From positions 223,649 to 287,648 of the forward strand of contig JAPTJF010000018.1 of the NCBI GenBank assembly GCA_029339195.1: 64,000 nucleotides of DNA, in the 5' to 3' direction. Origin of the DNA: Micractinium sp. NFX-FRZ (lineage: Eukaryota; Chlorophyta; Trebouxiophyceae; Chlorellales; Chlorellaceae). Of this stretch, positions 50,060 through 62,600 are shown one piece after another. The translations under genes and the position numbers were made by a program. The notes under the pieces were generated by a model. The model was given only the letters and a program-made list of their open reading frames with translations, had not been told where the DNA came from and ran no database searches. Position 1 is the stretch's first letter; the number at the start of each line of letters is the position of its first letter.

Positions 50060-51467
50060 CGCCTATATTGGTGTTTCTGTTCGACCTTCGCCACAAGCGC
50101 TGTATGGGCCCGGTTACTGACACGGGACGATGGTGGAACTCACGGGATTGATTTGGCGCGAGAATGGGCGGGATGTGGAGGCGTGGGGGGAAAAACGCTC
50201 CCCGGGACCGGCCACGCATCCCCGGAAACTCTCCCATGCAGTGAGAAGTTTCGCTCGGCGGGCTTTCCCCGACAACGGGGCGGGTTCGTGGTTTTCAGGG
50301 GTCACAGAAGGGCAGGAAGAGCAGTGGGGAGGCAGGAATCGGAGTTGGAGGGCTGTCCCCGGCCCGACCCCAGTCCCCAACGTGCCAAAACGTTGCGGTG
50401 GCAAAAACAGCCTGTTTCCTCGCATCCATCCCCCACTGAACATGGTCGAAAGAGATTGAATTCGGAGTCTTTCCCCAAGTGCATAAAACTGACCAGCCTG
50501 TGCTGCAGGACCCTGGTACGCTGCCAAACTGGCAAGGGACCGGCACCGCGCAGGCCCCACAAGCACTTGGTTGCACGCTCATTTTCTCAGGCAGCACTGC
50601 CTGGTGTAGGCTCGTGCAGTCACTTCCGGTGGCCTCCAGCTGTGACTCTTCCGCAGCAGGGAGCAAGTTGCAGCAGGCGGACCTCAAGCATCCCTGTACC
50701 CTCCTCTTTCAGGGACCGCGCGCAAAAAGCAACCAAGGTGAGGACTAGGCGTCCTCACCAGGTGGCAGAGCGCCAAGTTCCTGGTGCCACAACCACCTCT
50801 GAGACCTGCCAGCCAAGGCTGAGCACCTCTGGTGATAGATGCAAGTTCTGAGGGAGACGTATCGTGACGGCGGCAACATATCGACTGTCCCACGCTACGC
50901 CAACCCCGCGTTGATGCCCCTCTGCACCGTGCACACACCCTTGTCTGCCTCCCTACTCTGCCAAGCGCCTGCCTTGACAACCGTGCGTACTGCTTTTCGG
51001 GGGAGTTACAGTGGCTGCTGCTGCTGCTGCTGCTATTGGAGAAGCGTGCCGCGCGGGGGGTGCTGCGTCCCTCATGCGGCGACGGCAGCGGCGGCAGCAG
51101 GGGTGGTGCCGCTGCTGTTAGGAGAGCACATCTGCATTGCAAACCAGCGCTGGGCCGCTGGTTTACCGGTAGCTGCAGGGGAGAAAGTAGGGAGGGCATG
51201 GGGTGGGCGGCGTTAGGCACCGTGGGAGTGGCAGTGTGCCAGGAGACAGGCACGCGCTGTGAAAGGCCAGCCGCGAGCACGGTGGCAGGCGATGGGCGGG
51301 CGGACAGGCCCCGCCCAGCCCTGCCTTTCCTCGCTCCATCCACGGCTGCGACCTCTTGCAGGCTCGCAGCCCCGCCCCTCCACCTCACCCGGGCCCAAGC
51401 TGCTGGCCAGCCCCGCTGCCCGCCCACCCGCCTCCCCTCTCCCCTCCCCCTCTCATCAGCCCTCTCA
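50060..51467. other. Intergenic region between ZIP promoter and RPS16 3' end
   Basis: The stretch holds the ZIP promoter and the RPS16 3' UTR. A plus ORF with a true ATG (50130-50459, 109 codons, MVELTGLIWRENGRDVEAWG) overlaps the ZIP upstream region. It has no recognised motif and may be chance. A short GCTGCT run lies near 51014-51031. Confidence 0.4.
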
Positions 51468-53648
51468 TCAGCCCTCCCACCTCTTCTGGAAGCGGGCGCG
51501 CGCGCCGTGGCCGCCAAACTTCTTGGGCTCGCAGCGGCGGGGGTCAGCCACCAGCAGCGTGCGGTCGTAGGTCAGCAGGATGTCCTTGATCTCGTTCTTG
51601 CTCTGCTCGTCCACGTCTGCACCACATGGGAAGAATGGGGAACAATGGGAGTGCAAGGGTGGGCGGGCGAGCGGTGGGGGAGGCGGGAGGGGTGGCACGA
51701 ATGATCACAGGCGTGGGAGGCAGGCTGCATCGTGTCGGGCTGCCTGCCTGCCTGTTGGCCCGCCCCAACGGCGGCCAAGGCCCCAAGCCGGCAGGCACCA
51801 CAGCTGGCGAGCTGCCCATCGTGCCGCCACCGCTGCCGGTTCAAACAATTTCGGCTTCCCTAGCTGTGCTACGCTGTGCTGTGCGGTGGTGCCGCCCCCA
51901 CGGCTGTGCCTCGGCCGTGCTCTCACTGCTCCCCCCATGCCTCGCCGCAGCTGTGGCTGGGGCGGCGCTGCCCACGTGCTGCCGGGTGGCCGGCCGTGCT
52001 TGCAAATGCACGTCGCGCGGTGCTGAGCTCCCGCCCCGCGCCTTGTGCTTGCTTGTCTAGCACAACTGCCAACTGGCAGCACGCATAGCAGCCAGCAGTA
52101 GGCAGGCCTGCAACCACACACGCTGCCGCGCTGCCAGCCATGCGCCACCACCCTGGCGCTGCTGCCCCTGGCGCCGCCCACTCACACTTCTGGTAGAAGG
52201 CCACGATGCCCTTGGAGATGGCCTGGCGGATGGCGTAGATCTGAGAGACCTGCGGGGCAGCAGCAGGGGAAGGGAAGAACGGCCTGTGAGCAGCAGCTCA
52301 CACATCCCAACCTCCAAGCCACGCATCATACGCTGCGCCGCCCAACCGTGCACACGCACATGCCATACACCGCCTCATGCCCAAACATGCCGCTGCCCTT
52401 TGACGGCGGGTGCCGTTACCCACTCCCACTCCTATGCACACAGTAAACAGTACATCCCGCCACAGAGGCGGCTGCCGCACCTGGCCGCCGCCCTTGACGC
52501 GGATGCGGATGTCCACGTTGCTGAACCGCTGCTTGCCCAGCAGGAGCACGGGCTCAAACACCTTCCAGCGCAGCGTCTCGTTCTGGACCAGGTCCAGGGG
52601 AGAGCCTGCAGGGGGAGGGAGGGCACAAAGGAAGGGGGGCAGGGTGGAGGGTAGAGGAGGAGGGGGGAGGCGGGGGGCGGTCGCGGCAGGCAGGGGAGCG
52701 GGATGGGCTTGAAGGGTGGACCGCTGCGGGCAAATATGGGGGCTGCCCGGCTGCCTGCCTGGCCACGGGCTCTCTGCCGCAGGTGCAAGAAGCACTGTGC
52801 AACGTCCAGCTGCCCAGTTTCCTCGGGACACACGTGCTGTATGCCTCTACAAGCCGCTTCTGCCACGCTCCCGCTGCTGCCAGCTCGTGTCGCCCGGATG
52901 CCATGCAGCGCTCGGCTGTGCATGTGGCGTGCAGTGCTCCTGGGGTGTGCTCCAAGCCAGCATGGGGCATGCTGCAGTGCTGCTGCGCGCTCCATGCCTG
53001 TTCTGCCTGCTGCGCCACCTGCTGCTCCGCCTGCTGCCCGCCTGGGCGGCACCCAACCGCAGCTGCATGAGGTGGCTGGGCCCCGCTGCCTGCTTGCTTC
53101 GCGATCGCTGCCAAAGCAGCATGACCCCTCACCGTTCAGGCGAATCTCGCCCTTGCCGCGCTTCACATAGGCCACAGCCACCGAGTTCTTCTGCAGGCAG
53201 GCAACAGGCAAGGGAGCACAAAGCACGGTCAGTGCCGCCGCCCGCCGCCGTTCTCCCGCCCGGCGGCTGCCTAGCTGTCCTGCTGCCAGTGCGCGTAAGC
53301 CGACGCGGCGCTGCCCATATGCTCCGTCGTGCTGCTCCGATGCTTAGCGTCCTAAGGGCCCAGCCGCGCCCCACAAGAGCGCGATGCCATTTGCCAACTC
53401 GCCTTGCGGCCGAAGGTCTGGACGGACTGCATATTGCAGACAGACAGGGGCAAAGGGAGCGGGGCAGGCGGCAATAGATAGTCAGTGCGCCGCTGGCCTT
53501 TGCATGGCCCCGAGCCTAGGGGCGCCGCCGGGGCTGGTGAGCTGGGTATAAGGGAGTATGAGCGCTGAAAATTGCTCTCCGCGCCACCAAAGACCCCCAG
53601 GAGCCCCATGTGGGCGGCAGCATCCATGCCCGCACGCACCTCCGCCAT
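51468..53648 (-). CDS. RPS16: 40S ribosomal protein uS9 (RPS16), 142 aa
   Basis: uS9 sits in the head of the small subunit, and its C-terminal tail reaches the P-site tRNA. Exons (minus): 53648-53640, 53426-53403, 53190-53133, 52605-52481, 52249-52186, 51616-51468. The nine-base first exon gives MAE, then SVQTFGRK, as in plant and algal homologues. A start at the ATG at 53432 would give [10 protein letters not shown] instead. Conserved stretches follow: [59 protein letters not shown] and [16 protein letters not shown]. The tail ARFQKRWEG replaces the usual QKSYR, an odd ending for uS9. The intron after 53403 begins GCGAGT, so it is GC-AG. The gene is head-to-head with NDUFA8 over about 410 bases. 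Confidence 0.96.
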
Positions 53649-54061
53649 GGTGGCTGGTTTAATCCACACGTCCAGCTACCCAAGAGGGCGTTGCAGGCGC
53701 GCCCCAGGCACTTCACAGCCTGCGGCGTTGCAGGGACCCCGCATGGCGCAGCACACGGCGCACGGCGAGGTGTGAGCTCGGAAGTGTGCACCATGCGCCC
53801 AGGCTCACGCACCAGGGCTTGGACATCCGAGTTGCCCCGCCGTCCCGTGCAACGCTGCCCGTGCAACCCCAGACTCCCCATCTGCTGCCCAGCCCTCCCT
53901 GCCCGCTTCACAGCGGCCCTCGCGAGCAGGGGCGCCACAGCCGGCAGCTGGGAGCGGCCAGGACCTTAGGGTCGGCCGCAGCACCCGCAGAGGACCCGCC
54001 AGCAGGGGGCGCCGCTCTCTGACCGGCGGCGGCAGGCAGCAAGCCAGACAGCGCAGCAGCC
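53649..54061. promoter_or_regulatory. Compact bidirectional promoter region, RPS16/NDUFA8
   Basis: The two start codons lie 413 bases apart on opposite strands, and no other gene fits between them. The two genes must draw their promoters from this shared stretch. No TATA box or clear element could be picked out. Sharing of regulation is inference. Confidence 0.5.
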
Positions 54062-55254
54062 ATGGCGGCAGCAGACGGCCAGGCGCCGCCACCCACCTCG
54101 GCGGTGCTCATGTCGCTGTCCAAGCACATTGCGGTGCGGTGCGCCAAGGTGAACAAGGCCTACATGGCGTGCAAGAACGGGGACGCCAACCCGGAGTCGT
54201 GCCTGGCGCAGGGCGACGCCGTCACCAGCTGCGTCATCGACCTGTGAGCCCTGCCACTGGTTGTATTTGTTTCCGGGGGATTTGAACGGAGTTGCTCTGC
54301 ACTGGCCTGTGGGAGTTCCAGGCCGCATGCTGGCGATCGCGTGTTGGGAGACGCCCCGGGGCATGTGTGAGCGGATGGGCAGTGGTGGCTTGAGGGCTGG
54401 ATGGCTTGGCAGTGCAACAGTGCCACACTCTGCTGCCCACCCAGAGGCCGTGTGTTTCTTTGTTCTGCTTCTCTGCAGGCTGAAGGAGGTGAACGCCAAG
54501 TGCCCGCAGCAACTCAAAGGTTGGTACCCTGATTGCCCTTGCCTGCCAAAGGACAACACAGCCGGTCGGCGTGGAGGTTGATGCTCTGGTAAAAGGATTT
54601 GGAGCCAGCACACCGCCACTTGGCGTGGAGGCAGGCTCGGCTCTGCGGCGCATCGGGTGTGCAGCTGTGCCGCCGCCGCCGTGCCGTCCCTGCCAACGTA
54701 CCTGCCTCCCGTTCTTTGTGCTGCGCCCCGCCCTGCGCACGCCCCCCACGCGCTGAGCTCACATCTCCTGCTTCGCCTGCTGTGCCCCCCTCCTGCCCTC
54801 CCCTCTGCAGCCTACTATGAGTGCATGGATTACTATAGGTGGGTGGGGTGTGGGATGAGGTGCATCTTTAGTACAACTGTACAAGCAGTGCCTGTCTGGC
54901 TCTAGCAGTGTCAGGGAGCAGCGCCGGCCTGGCTGAAAGTGCTAGGGAGCAGCGCCTGCCTGTCACGATTCTCACTTGGAGGAGGAATGCTTGGCTTGTT
55001 CATGAGCAGCGCGGCTGTTGCCCCGCCTGATCAGTTCACGTGGCGCCGTGGCAGGTTGTTGGTGCCTCCTCTCCAAGCACGTGCACGTCGCGCTTGGCGC
55101 AACAAGCTCATCAGCTCATCTTCCCCTCCCCTCTGCCTCACTCAATCCCCCCCTCCTCCCCTTGCCCTGCTTCCGCTCTCCCATCCGCAGCAACAAGTTC
55201 ACCAAGTGCCGCAAGGAGCAGAAGGACTTTGAGGAGGCGTGCCCCGTCTCCTGA
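54062..55254 (+). CDS. NDUFA8: Mitochondrial complex I subunit NDUFA8 (CHCH domain), 104 aa
   Basis: This is an accessory subunit of NADH:ubiquinone oxidoreductase on the intermembrane-space side, imported by the Mia40 disulfide route. Exons 54062-54243, 54479-54519, 54811-54838 and 55191-55254 join in phase to 105 codons. The protein matches plant NDUFA8 along its length: PTSAVLMSLSKHIAVRC, KAYMACKNGDANPESCL, VTSCVIDLLKEVNAKCP, AYYECMDYYSNKFTKCRKEQ and FEEACPVS. Cysteines fall in the paired CX9C-like spacing of the family. Exon 3 is only 28 bases. A TGTAA at about 55684 might be the polyadenylation signal, though it is some 430 bases from the stop. Confidence 0.93.
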
Positions 55255-56690
55255 GCTGCGCTGAGCTGGCAGCCGCTGGCAGCTGTGGTTGCGCGGCTCA
55301 CGGACCCGAGCTGCCTGCTGCTTGCTGGTGGCATGCAGGCAGGCAGGTGCTGAGCTGCTGCAGGCGGCGACCGGACGGGCTGTGCAGTTTGGAGCGCGCC
55401 TGACGAGCTGCAGGCAGCAGCGAGCGGCCGCATGTGTCGGCGGCTGGCAATGCCTGCAGCAGCAGCAGCGGCAGCAGCAGCAGCAGCGCTTGTTGAATGG
55501 GCCAGTCGCCGGCCCCTCGTGTGTTGGGACTCGGCGGCCTTGGTGACAGCCGCCTGTTGACGGCGTCTCCCCCGCGGCAGCAGCGGCCCCCACGAGCCGG
55601 CCTGAAGGCTGGCAGGGCGTGCTGCGTGTCCCGGGGCATGCCTCTCACTCAACCCTCTCCACCCCACACGTCCCACCACCACTGTAACAACGTGCATTAA
55701 GCCGACTGCTTGCTGTAGCGCCCAAACCTGGCTGATGAGAAAGATTGCTGGGAACGTGAGATGGCAGGGGTGCCTTATGACAGAAGAGATGGAGGTCTCC
55801 AGAGCCTGCACCCAGCAGCTTACCCACGCGCCAAAGCATGGTGGGCCTCACTGTGTCCCTGCAAGCCATGTTGCATCCCGGGCCACTGGCTACCTAGATA
55901 CCCGAGCCTGGGCAACAGGCGTGCGAGGTTGTTGGCGTTCACAAGGAAAGACGGGCACAGCAAAAGGGGGCAGAGCAGAAGGGAAAACAGTGCTGGCGGC
56001 GGTGGGGGGCGAGCGGCCGCGGGGTCGTTGGGGCGGCGCCGCCGACAGTTCAGAATACGGGAGGGCGGGTGCATGAGGCAGAGAGCAACCGTGGGCGGTT
56101 GGTTCAGCCCAGGGGGGGAGGCACAGGGGGAGCACAGGGTGAGGACAGGCGGGAAAGAATGAACATCAGCGACAAGAGAGCACAGAGCCTGGGGTAGGGG
56201 TGCGGTGGGCAGAACGTTGGGATGAGGTGCTGGAGGGACGCGCGAGGTGGGGCGCCAGCCGACACATGCGGCTGGCGGGAAGGGGGGGTATATAGACGCA
56301 CGGGTATATGACGTCACAAACTGGCACAAGGGGTGGGCGGCTGGTTGGTTGGTTGCCTGGGTTGGTTGGTTGGCTGGAGAGGGTCGCTATGGGTTGAGAG
56401 CGTGGGTACATTGCATGGGGGCGGGGATGGGCGTGATTGTTGGGGGATGCAGAGTGCGCCTGTTGTTGGGTGCCCAAATTGAGTGCGGGGCTGACCAGAG
56501 AGATGCACAGTCAGGCAACTGCGGGAGGTGGCACAGCAAGGCGAGCCACATGGCGGCACCACGGCATGCTGTGCAGCGCTGCGCTGGCCACGCTGCGTTG
56601 CACCTGCCACGCTGGCCCCTTCACTACTTCACTCGAGGTTTCCCCGGCGTGCGCTGTGCTGCGCTGTGGCGTGCTGTGCATGCTGTGCTC
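55255..56690. other. Convergent 3' region between NDUFA8 and G6PD
   Basis: This contains the 3' UTRs of both genes. Long minus frames around 55116-55811 and 55820-56329 lack family features and are GC-driven. The stretch 56335-56385 holds a GGTTGGTTGG-type repeat. No gene is supported. Confidence 0.5.
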
Positions 56691-59600
56691 TCACTCGTCG
56701 TCCCCCAGGTCGCCCCAGCGCACGCCGTGCTTGGCAGCCAGGTAGTGTGCGCCCACGGGCCCGCGGCTGCCGTAGGGGTACAGCTCCGGCTGCACGCCGC
56801 GCTGCTCAATCTCCTGCGGGGACACCAAAGGGCAACGAGCGAGGGTCGGGTGAGCACGCACAAAAAGCGTGCTGCCAGGGGGTATGGGGGGTGTCGCTTC
56901 GGCTGCAAGCCGCGCTGCTCAACCTCCTGCCGGGCTCAAATAACAGGCGAGCGCAAGGGAGGGGGTGAGCACCACCCCCACATCCCGCCCTCGCCCACTA
57001 GAAGAAAACGGGGAAGCAGCCCAACACAACAGCTGTGCTGCCAACTGCGGCACGGCCGTGCTTGGCTCCCAGGCCACCCCGCCCCCCGCCTCCCACCAAA
57101 CCCACAGGCAAGAAGCACAGCAATCCTGCCAGAAAGTGCGACCGCACGCCTGCAGCACAGGCGTGAGCTTGTCCCACGCACCCCGCATGCCCAAGCACCT
57201 CGCCCGCCACCCCGCCCCCACACCCTTCACCTAGCCCACATGCAAGAAGAGCAGCAGCCCTCGGCGCACCTGCAGCACTGGCGTGAACTTGTCCCAGGCC
57301 ACCTCCAGCTCATCGTTGCGGATGAACAGGCGGCGGTCGCCGTTGATGCAGTCCAGGATCAGGCGCTCGTACGCATCTGCAGCACGGTTGGACACACACA
57401 AATGGATGAAGGAGTGAAAATGTGAAGGTGAGGGGTGGGGGGGATGCAGTTTAGAGTGTGTCCCCATACGCGCACGCAGCACCCCCCCGCCTCATTCGAC
57501 ACAGGAAACAACGTGCAGGTAGGTTACTAGCGCTTCTTGGAGAGGCAGGACACGTGTTGTCCTCCCCATCTGCCCGTGGTACTGCTGCATGCAGTACCGC
57601 CCGTGCACCTACCGGGCAGGTGCGCCTCGTACTTGGACTTGTACGTGAGGTCGAGGCGCGTGGTGTCGATGCGCAGGCCCAGGCCGGGCACCTTGTTGTT
57701 GATCTTCAGGTAGATGCCCTCATTGGGCTGGATGCGGATGACCTGAGAGGGGGCACAAGTGGGAAGGGGGGAGGAAGGGGATGGGGATGTGGTGGGAGGA
57801 AAGGAGGCGAATGGTGGGTGTTGTTGATCTTCAGGTAGATCTTGCTGCGGCACAGGTTGCAACCCACTCTACTAGACTCCAGCGTAACCCAACAACAAGA
57901 AGCACGTCTCCGAACAAGCTCCAACACCCCCTCAACATCCAAGCTATGCACCACTCCTCACCAGCTCGTTGGTTGCCTTGTCCAGGTCCAGCCCCAGCTT
58001 GTTGCGGTACAGGTTGCCCGGCACGTGGCGGAACTGCACCCGGATCTCGGCCGCCTTGGAGTGCAGCGCCTTGCCGGCCTTGAGCAGGAAGGGCACGCCG
58101 TCCCAGCGCGCGTTGTTGATGAAGACGGCGCACGCGGCAAAGGTGGGGGTGATGCTGCAGGGGTTGGGGGCGAGGGGGAGGGGGAGGGGTGGGGAGGGTT
58201 ATGGGTGGGGAGGGCATGTGCAGGCGGCGCAGGCAGGCAAGGTGGGGGTGATGCTGCGGGCGGGGGGGAGGGCACGGTTGCGGGGGGCACGTGCAGGCGG
58301 GCAGGCGGGGGTTGGTGTTGCACTGTTGTCGCGATGCTACTGCTGCCTAAGTAGCATGGTACTGCTGCCTAGGTGGCAGGGGTACTCTCCACTGCCTCCC
58401 CCCCTGCCTGCCAACGCACCTGTTAGGCGGTACAGTGTCGTCGTCGAGGTACCCAGGCAGTACGGTGCCCCTGGTGGTACGGGAGCGGTACTGCCCCAGG
58501 ACGCAGTCCTCCAGCCGCACCTGTGGGGCAGGGGGCGGGGGGTGGCACGCGACGGCAGCAGCAGGGGTGGGGTGAGGCAAGCGACCGGGGTGGGAGAAGG
58601 AAGGCCTCGCCCCGTGACGTGAGCACCCAGTCCCCAATCCTCACAGGGTGCCCCCCCACACACCTGCTGCATGGACTTGAGCACCTTGACCTTCTCGTCA
58701 CGGATGCACTCAGCATCCAGGCTGGCCTGCACAGGAGGGAAGAGATGGCAAGAAAGACGTGAGAGCGGGAGGGGTGGGGCCAGGCAGGTTGCTGCAGAGT
58801 GCCCGGGCCTGCCGCCACACCCTGTCACTCAGCGGCTCTCGTGTTCCCCTGCCACCCCCCGGGTGCCTTGGGCTGCTGCATTCACGTGCCACCCCAGCCC
58901 CCCGACCGCCCGCCCACCCACCGGCTGCTCCATGGCGAACAGCGACAGGATTTGCAGCAGGTGGTTCTGGATGACGTCGCGCACGATGCCGTACTGGTCA
59001 AAGTAGCCGCCCCGCCCCTCGGTCCCAAAATTCTCGCTGAAGATGACCTGCAGGGGAGAGGGCAGGGTAGGTAGATTCCGTTAATAATGAGATAGGGGAG
59101 GACAGGTGGCTGTGGGAGGGACCCCTCCCCTCGCAAAGCGTGCCTTCTTACATCTGCCGGGCATACCGGCTCCTTGCTTGCGCCCTGCAGACGTGCCGCC
59201 ACTCCCTCACATGCACCACACCCAGCAGTTTACTGGCCCCCAATCCGACAGGGTCCCGCAGGCACTGCCGTCCGCCCGACCACCCCCACCAAGCCTTGCA
59301 CCCCCCGTCCCCCTCCCCGCCACTCGCCTGCACGTTGCGGATGTACTGCCGGCTCCAGAGCGGCTCAAACACCAGGTTGGCAAAGCGCAGCACCGTCAGG
59401 TTCTCAATCAGCTCCTTGCCCTGCACACGTGGATAAGAAGACGAGCAGGCACGGCATGGTGTCATCTGTTGTGCACTGTTGTGAAGCAAAGGAGGATCGT
59501 CAGGTTGCAAACAATCAGCTCCTTGCCCTGCACCAAGCAGAAGCACAGGAAGAGCAGACAAGGGATGTAACGTAACAACCCTCGCACAGGTCCAGCAGCC

Positions 59601-62600
59601 ATACACTGCACACACACAACGCACACCAGGCCAGCAGTCGATGCGGTAGATCTGGTCCTCCCTGGCCAGCAGTCGATGCGGTAGATCTGGTCCACACCCC
59701 CCCCCCCCGGCAGCAGCCACACACACAAGCCAAACCAAACACAACACGTTCCCCTCACCAGGTAGTGGTCGATGCGGTAGATTTGGTCCTCCCTCAGGTG
59801 CTGGTACAGCTCGTTGCTGAGCTGGCGGAAGGAGGCTGAGTCGCGCCCAAACGGCTTCTCCACAATCATGCGCGTCCACCCGGTGCTGCAGGGGGTGAAG
59901 AGGGCGCAAAGAAAGGCGGGGGAGTGTCGGGGTGGGTGAGCAGGTGGAGAAGGAGGGGGAGGGGGCCGCAGGTAGGAGGCTTCTTAATGTTCAGGATTGT
60001 AGGCACGGAGAGGGACACGGCGTGCAGCCCGAGTAGTCCCAATACGCCCCCCTCTTGTTCGTGGACGACGCTCGGCATAGCCCACACGAAAGAGCCACAC
60101 AATCCACAAACAACACAGGGGGGCCGCCAGCCGCCCCACTCACGGGCTGGAGGCGGCGCGCGAGGCGGAGGCCGCCACGGCGGTGAAGATGTTTGGGGGG
60201 ATGGAGAGGTAGAACATGCGGTCGGCGCGCGCCAGGCCCGCCTCCCCCTCCGCCATGCGGGCAGACAGGGTGGCAAAGTCGTCGTCCGAGGCGTACTGGC
60301 CCTGCAGGAGGTTTGGGGTGGCAGGTGGGGTGGCAGGCGGGGGCGGCTCCGTGAGTATGTCAATCTGAGGGGGCAAGCATACTAAGCAGGCGACCCACCA
60401 GCTGGAAGAGAGCATGGCGCAAAGATACCACGGCATGCGACACAGCCCACCAGGCTGGCAGCCAGGCAGCAAGGCTAACGGACCGACGCTGTGCCTAGCA
60501 AGCAGGCCAGCTCAGCAGTCACACCAGCTCAGCTGCCACGTCAGCCCAGCTGCCACATCAGCCAGCTGGTACTTCACGCACCGGCTGGTAGTAGCAGCGC
60601 GCCAGGAAGTCCTCCATCTTGCGCCCGCAGTCACGCCTGCATTAAGGATGGGAGAACGCAACACGTCAGAAGCTGCCGTTTGTTAGCTGTTTGCTGGAGT
60701 GCTGAATCACAGCTGAGAGCAGCTTGAGGCCGGCTGGCAGCCATCTAGCGCCGCCCCGCAGCCGCGCTTGTCAGCAGACGGGAACCAGGCAGAACACGCA
60801 GCATGTGGTTGACGCTCGGAAGGCAGGCCAGGCTGTCCCCAAACGCCCCCTGAACACCGCCACGCACTCGTGTGCTCTGTCACACCACCCCCAAAGCATT
60901 CCCAGCACAACCGCCCACGCATGCCTCAGCTGGCGGTCCCTCGGCATTCTACTGCTAGCACTGGCTGCCTTCCAGGCCACGACGCAACACAGACAAACCG
61001 TACAGTAACCCGCGTGCACTCACGAGTCACTCAGGCGGCAGGTCAGGCTGGCGCCAATCATGTCCCGGAACTCCTCGTCGCTCATCTTGCTGCGGGCATA
61101 CCCGTAGACGCGGAAGTTCTGCTGGTGGGAGGCAGGGAGAGGAGGGGGCAGGGCCGAGAAGGGGCAAGCACACACTTCAGAGGAAACTCACCAGCAGTGG
61201 AGAGCAGCTGGAGGTGCGGAGGCGTAGCAGCACAGCATGACGTGGAGATGTTTTCAGCCCATGTGGACCCTGTGTTGCATGCCACGTTGCATATGAGGAG
61301 CGCTAGCGCCGAAAATCCCGCTCAGTCACTACAAAAACATCCAATACAGACTCTCCGTCACGATGAACACTTCCCCTCCCCTCACGTTGGGCAGCATGTT
61401 TTCGTAGTAGAGGGCAAAGAGGGCTGGGAAGATCTTCTTCTTGGCCAGGTCTCCAGAGGCTCCCACCACGCAGATGCTGAGCGCCGACTGGTTCCAGTTC
61501 TCCTCCTCCAGCCCATACACCTGCAGGGCGGCATGTGTGACAGGCAGCTTGACGCGGGTGAGTGAGGCCCTCTTATTGGTAAGAAGGGCATGACCAATGT
61601 GGGAGAGGGGAGGGACGGGCAGAGCCATGTGTGGGTTCCAGTTCCATCCTCCTCCAGCCCATACACCTGCAGGGCATGGCAGGGCAGCTTGACGCGGGTG
61701 GGTATGAGAGGGCGGGAGAGTAGGAAGGGCCCCTCAGGGCACTCTGATTGGTAGGGAGGGCGTGACTTGATGTGGAGGGAGGGGAAAGCGGGCAGAGCTG
61801 TGCGTTGGTTGCGGTTCTGTGTCCTCCACAAAACTGTGCAGCAGCAGGGGTTTGGAGGCAAGTGAAGGGGCGGGAGGGAGGGCAGCGGGGTGGCCGTGGG
61901 AGCACAGCGAGGCGTGGGTTAAGCGAATAGAGAGGGACAATGAACTGGGTGCTAGCTCTCCCCCTTCAGGTTGTACAGCCGGAGAGGGGGAGGCACGCGT
62001 GAGCGAGTGTGCCCGACACGCAGCGCAGACATGCAGTCGGGAGGCGGCGCGAGCATATGCACGGGCGACGGTGCTACTGTGCTGTGACAGGGCCAGCAAA
62101 GCGGCGGCAAGCCCAACAGTCGCTGCTGCTGCTGCAGCAGGCAGCCGATACTACACACACACACCTGCATGTTCTGGAACGCAGGCGAGGGAGGCTGCAC
62201 CGCCTCTGGCATCCCCACTGCTGCACCCGGTGCCGCTGCTGTTGGGACCGCTGCCGCCGCCACCGCCTGCTTGCCGCTGCCTGCAAGGTCACACAGTGTC
62301 AAGCCCTCGATCAGCAAAGCGCAGGCGGGTGGGAGTTGAGCAGGAGGGGCACTCGGCTCGGCAGCAGAGCTCGGCGACAAGTTGCATCAGGCTGCAGGCC
62401 CCCTGGCGGGCATGCACGCATACGTGGGCCTGCCCACGTACGATGCCACAATAGCATGCCCCTGGAAGCTCAACCAGCAAGTTGGCTCACCGTTGGAGGA
62501 CGCCACGGCGTCGCTTGCCTGTGCCCTCAGCCTGCGCCGGCAAAAGGTGGCAGCGGAGTGGGCAACTTGGCGGCGGCGGCAGCTGCCCCACTGCTCAAGC

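Noticed and set aside
49952..50851. 299-codon plus-strand frame across the ZIP first exon
   Set aside because: It is antisense to the ZIP signal-peptide exon, lacks motifs and opens with a non-conserved Met; probably a shadow frame.
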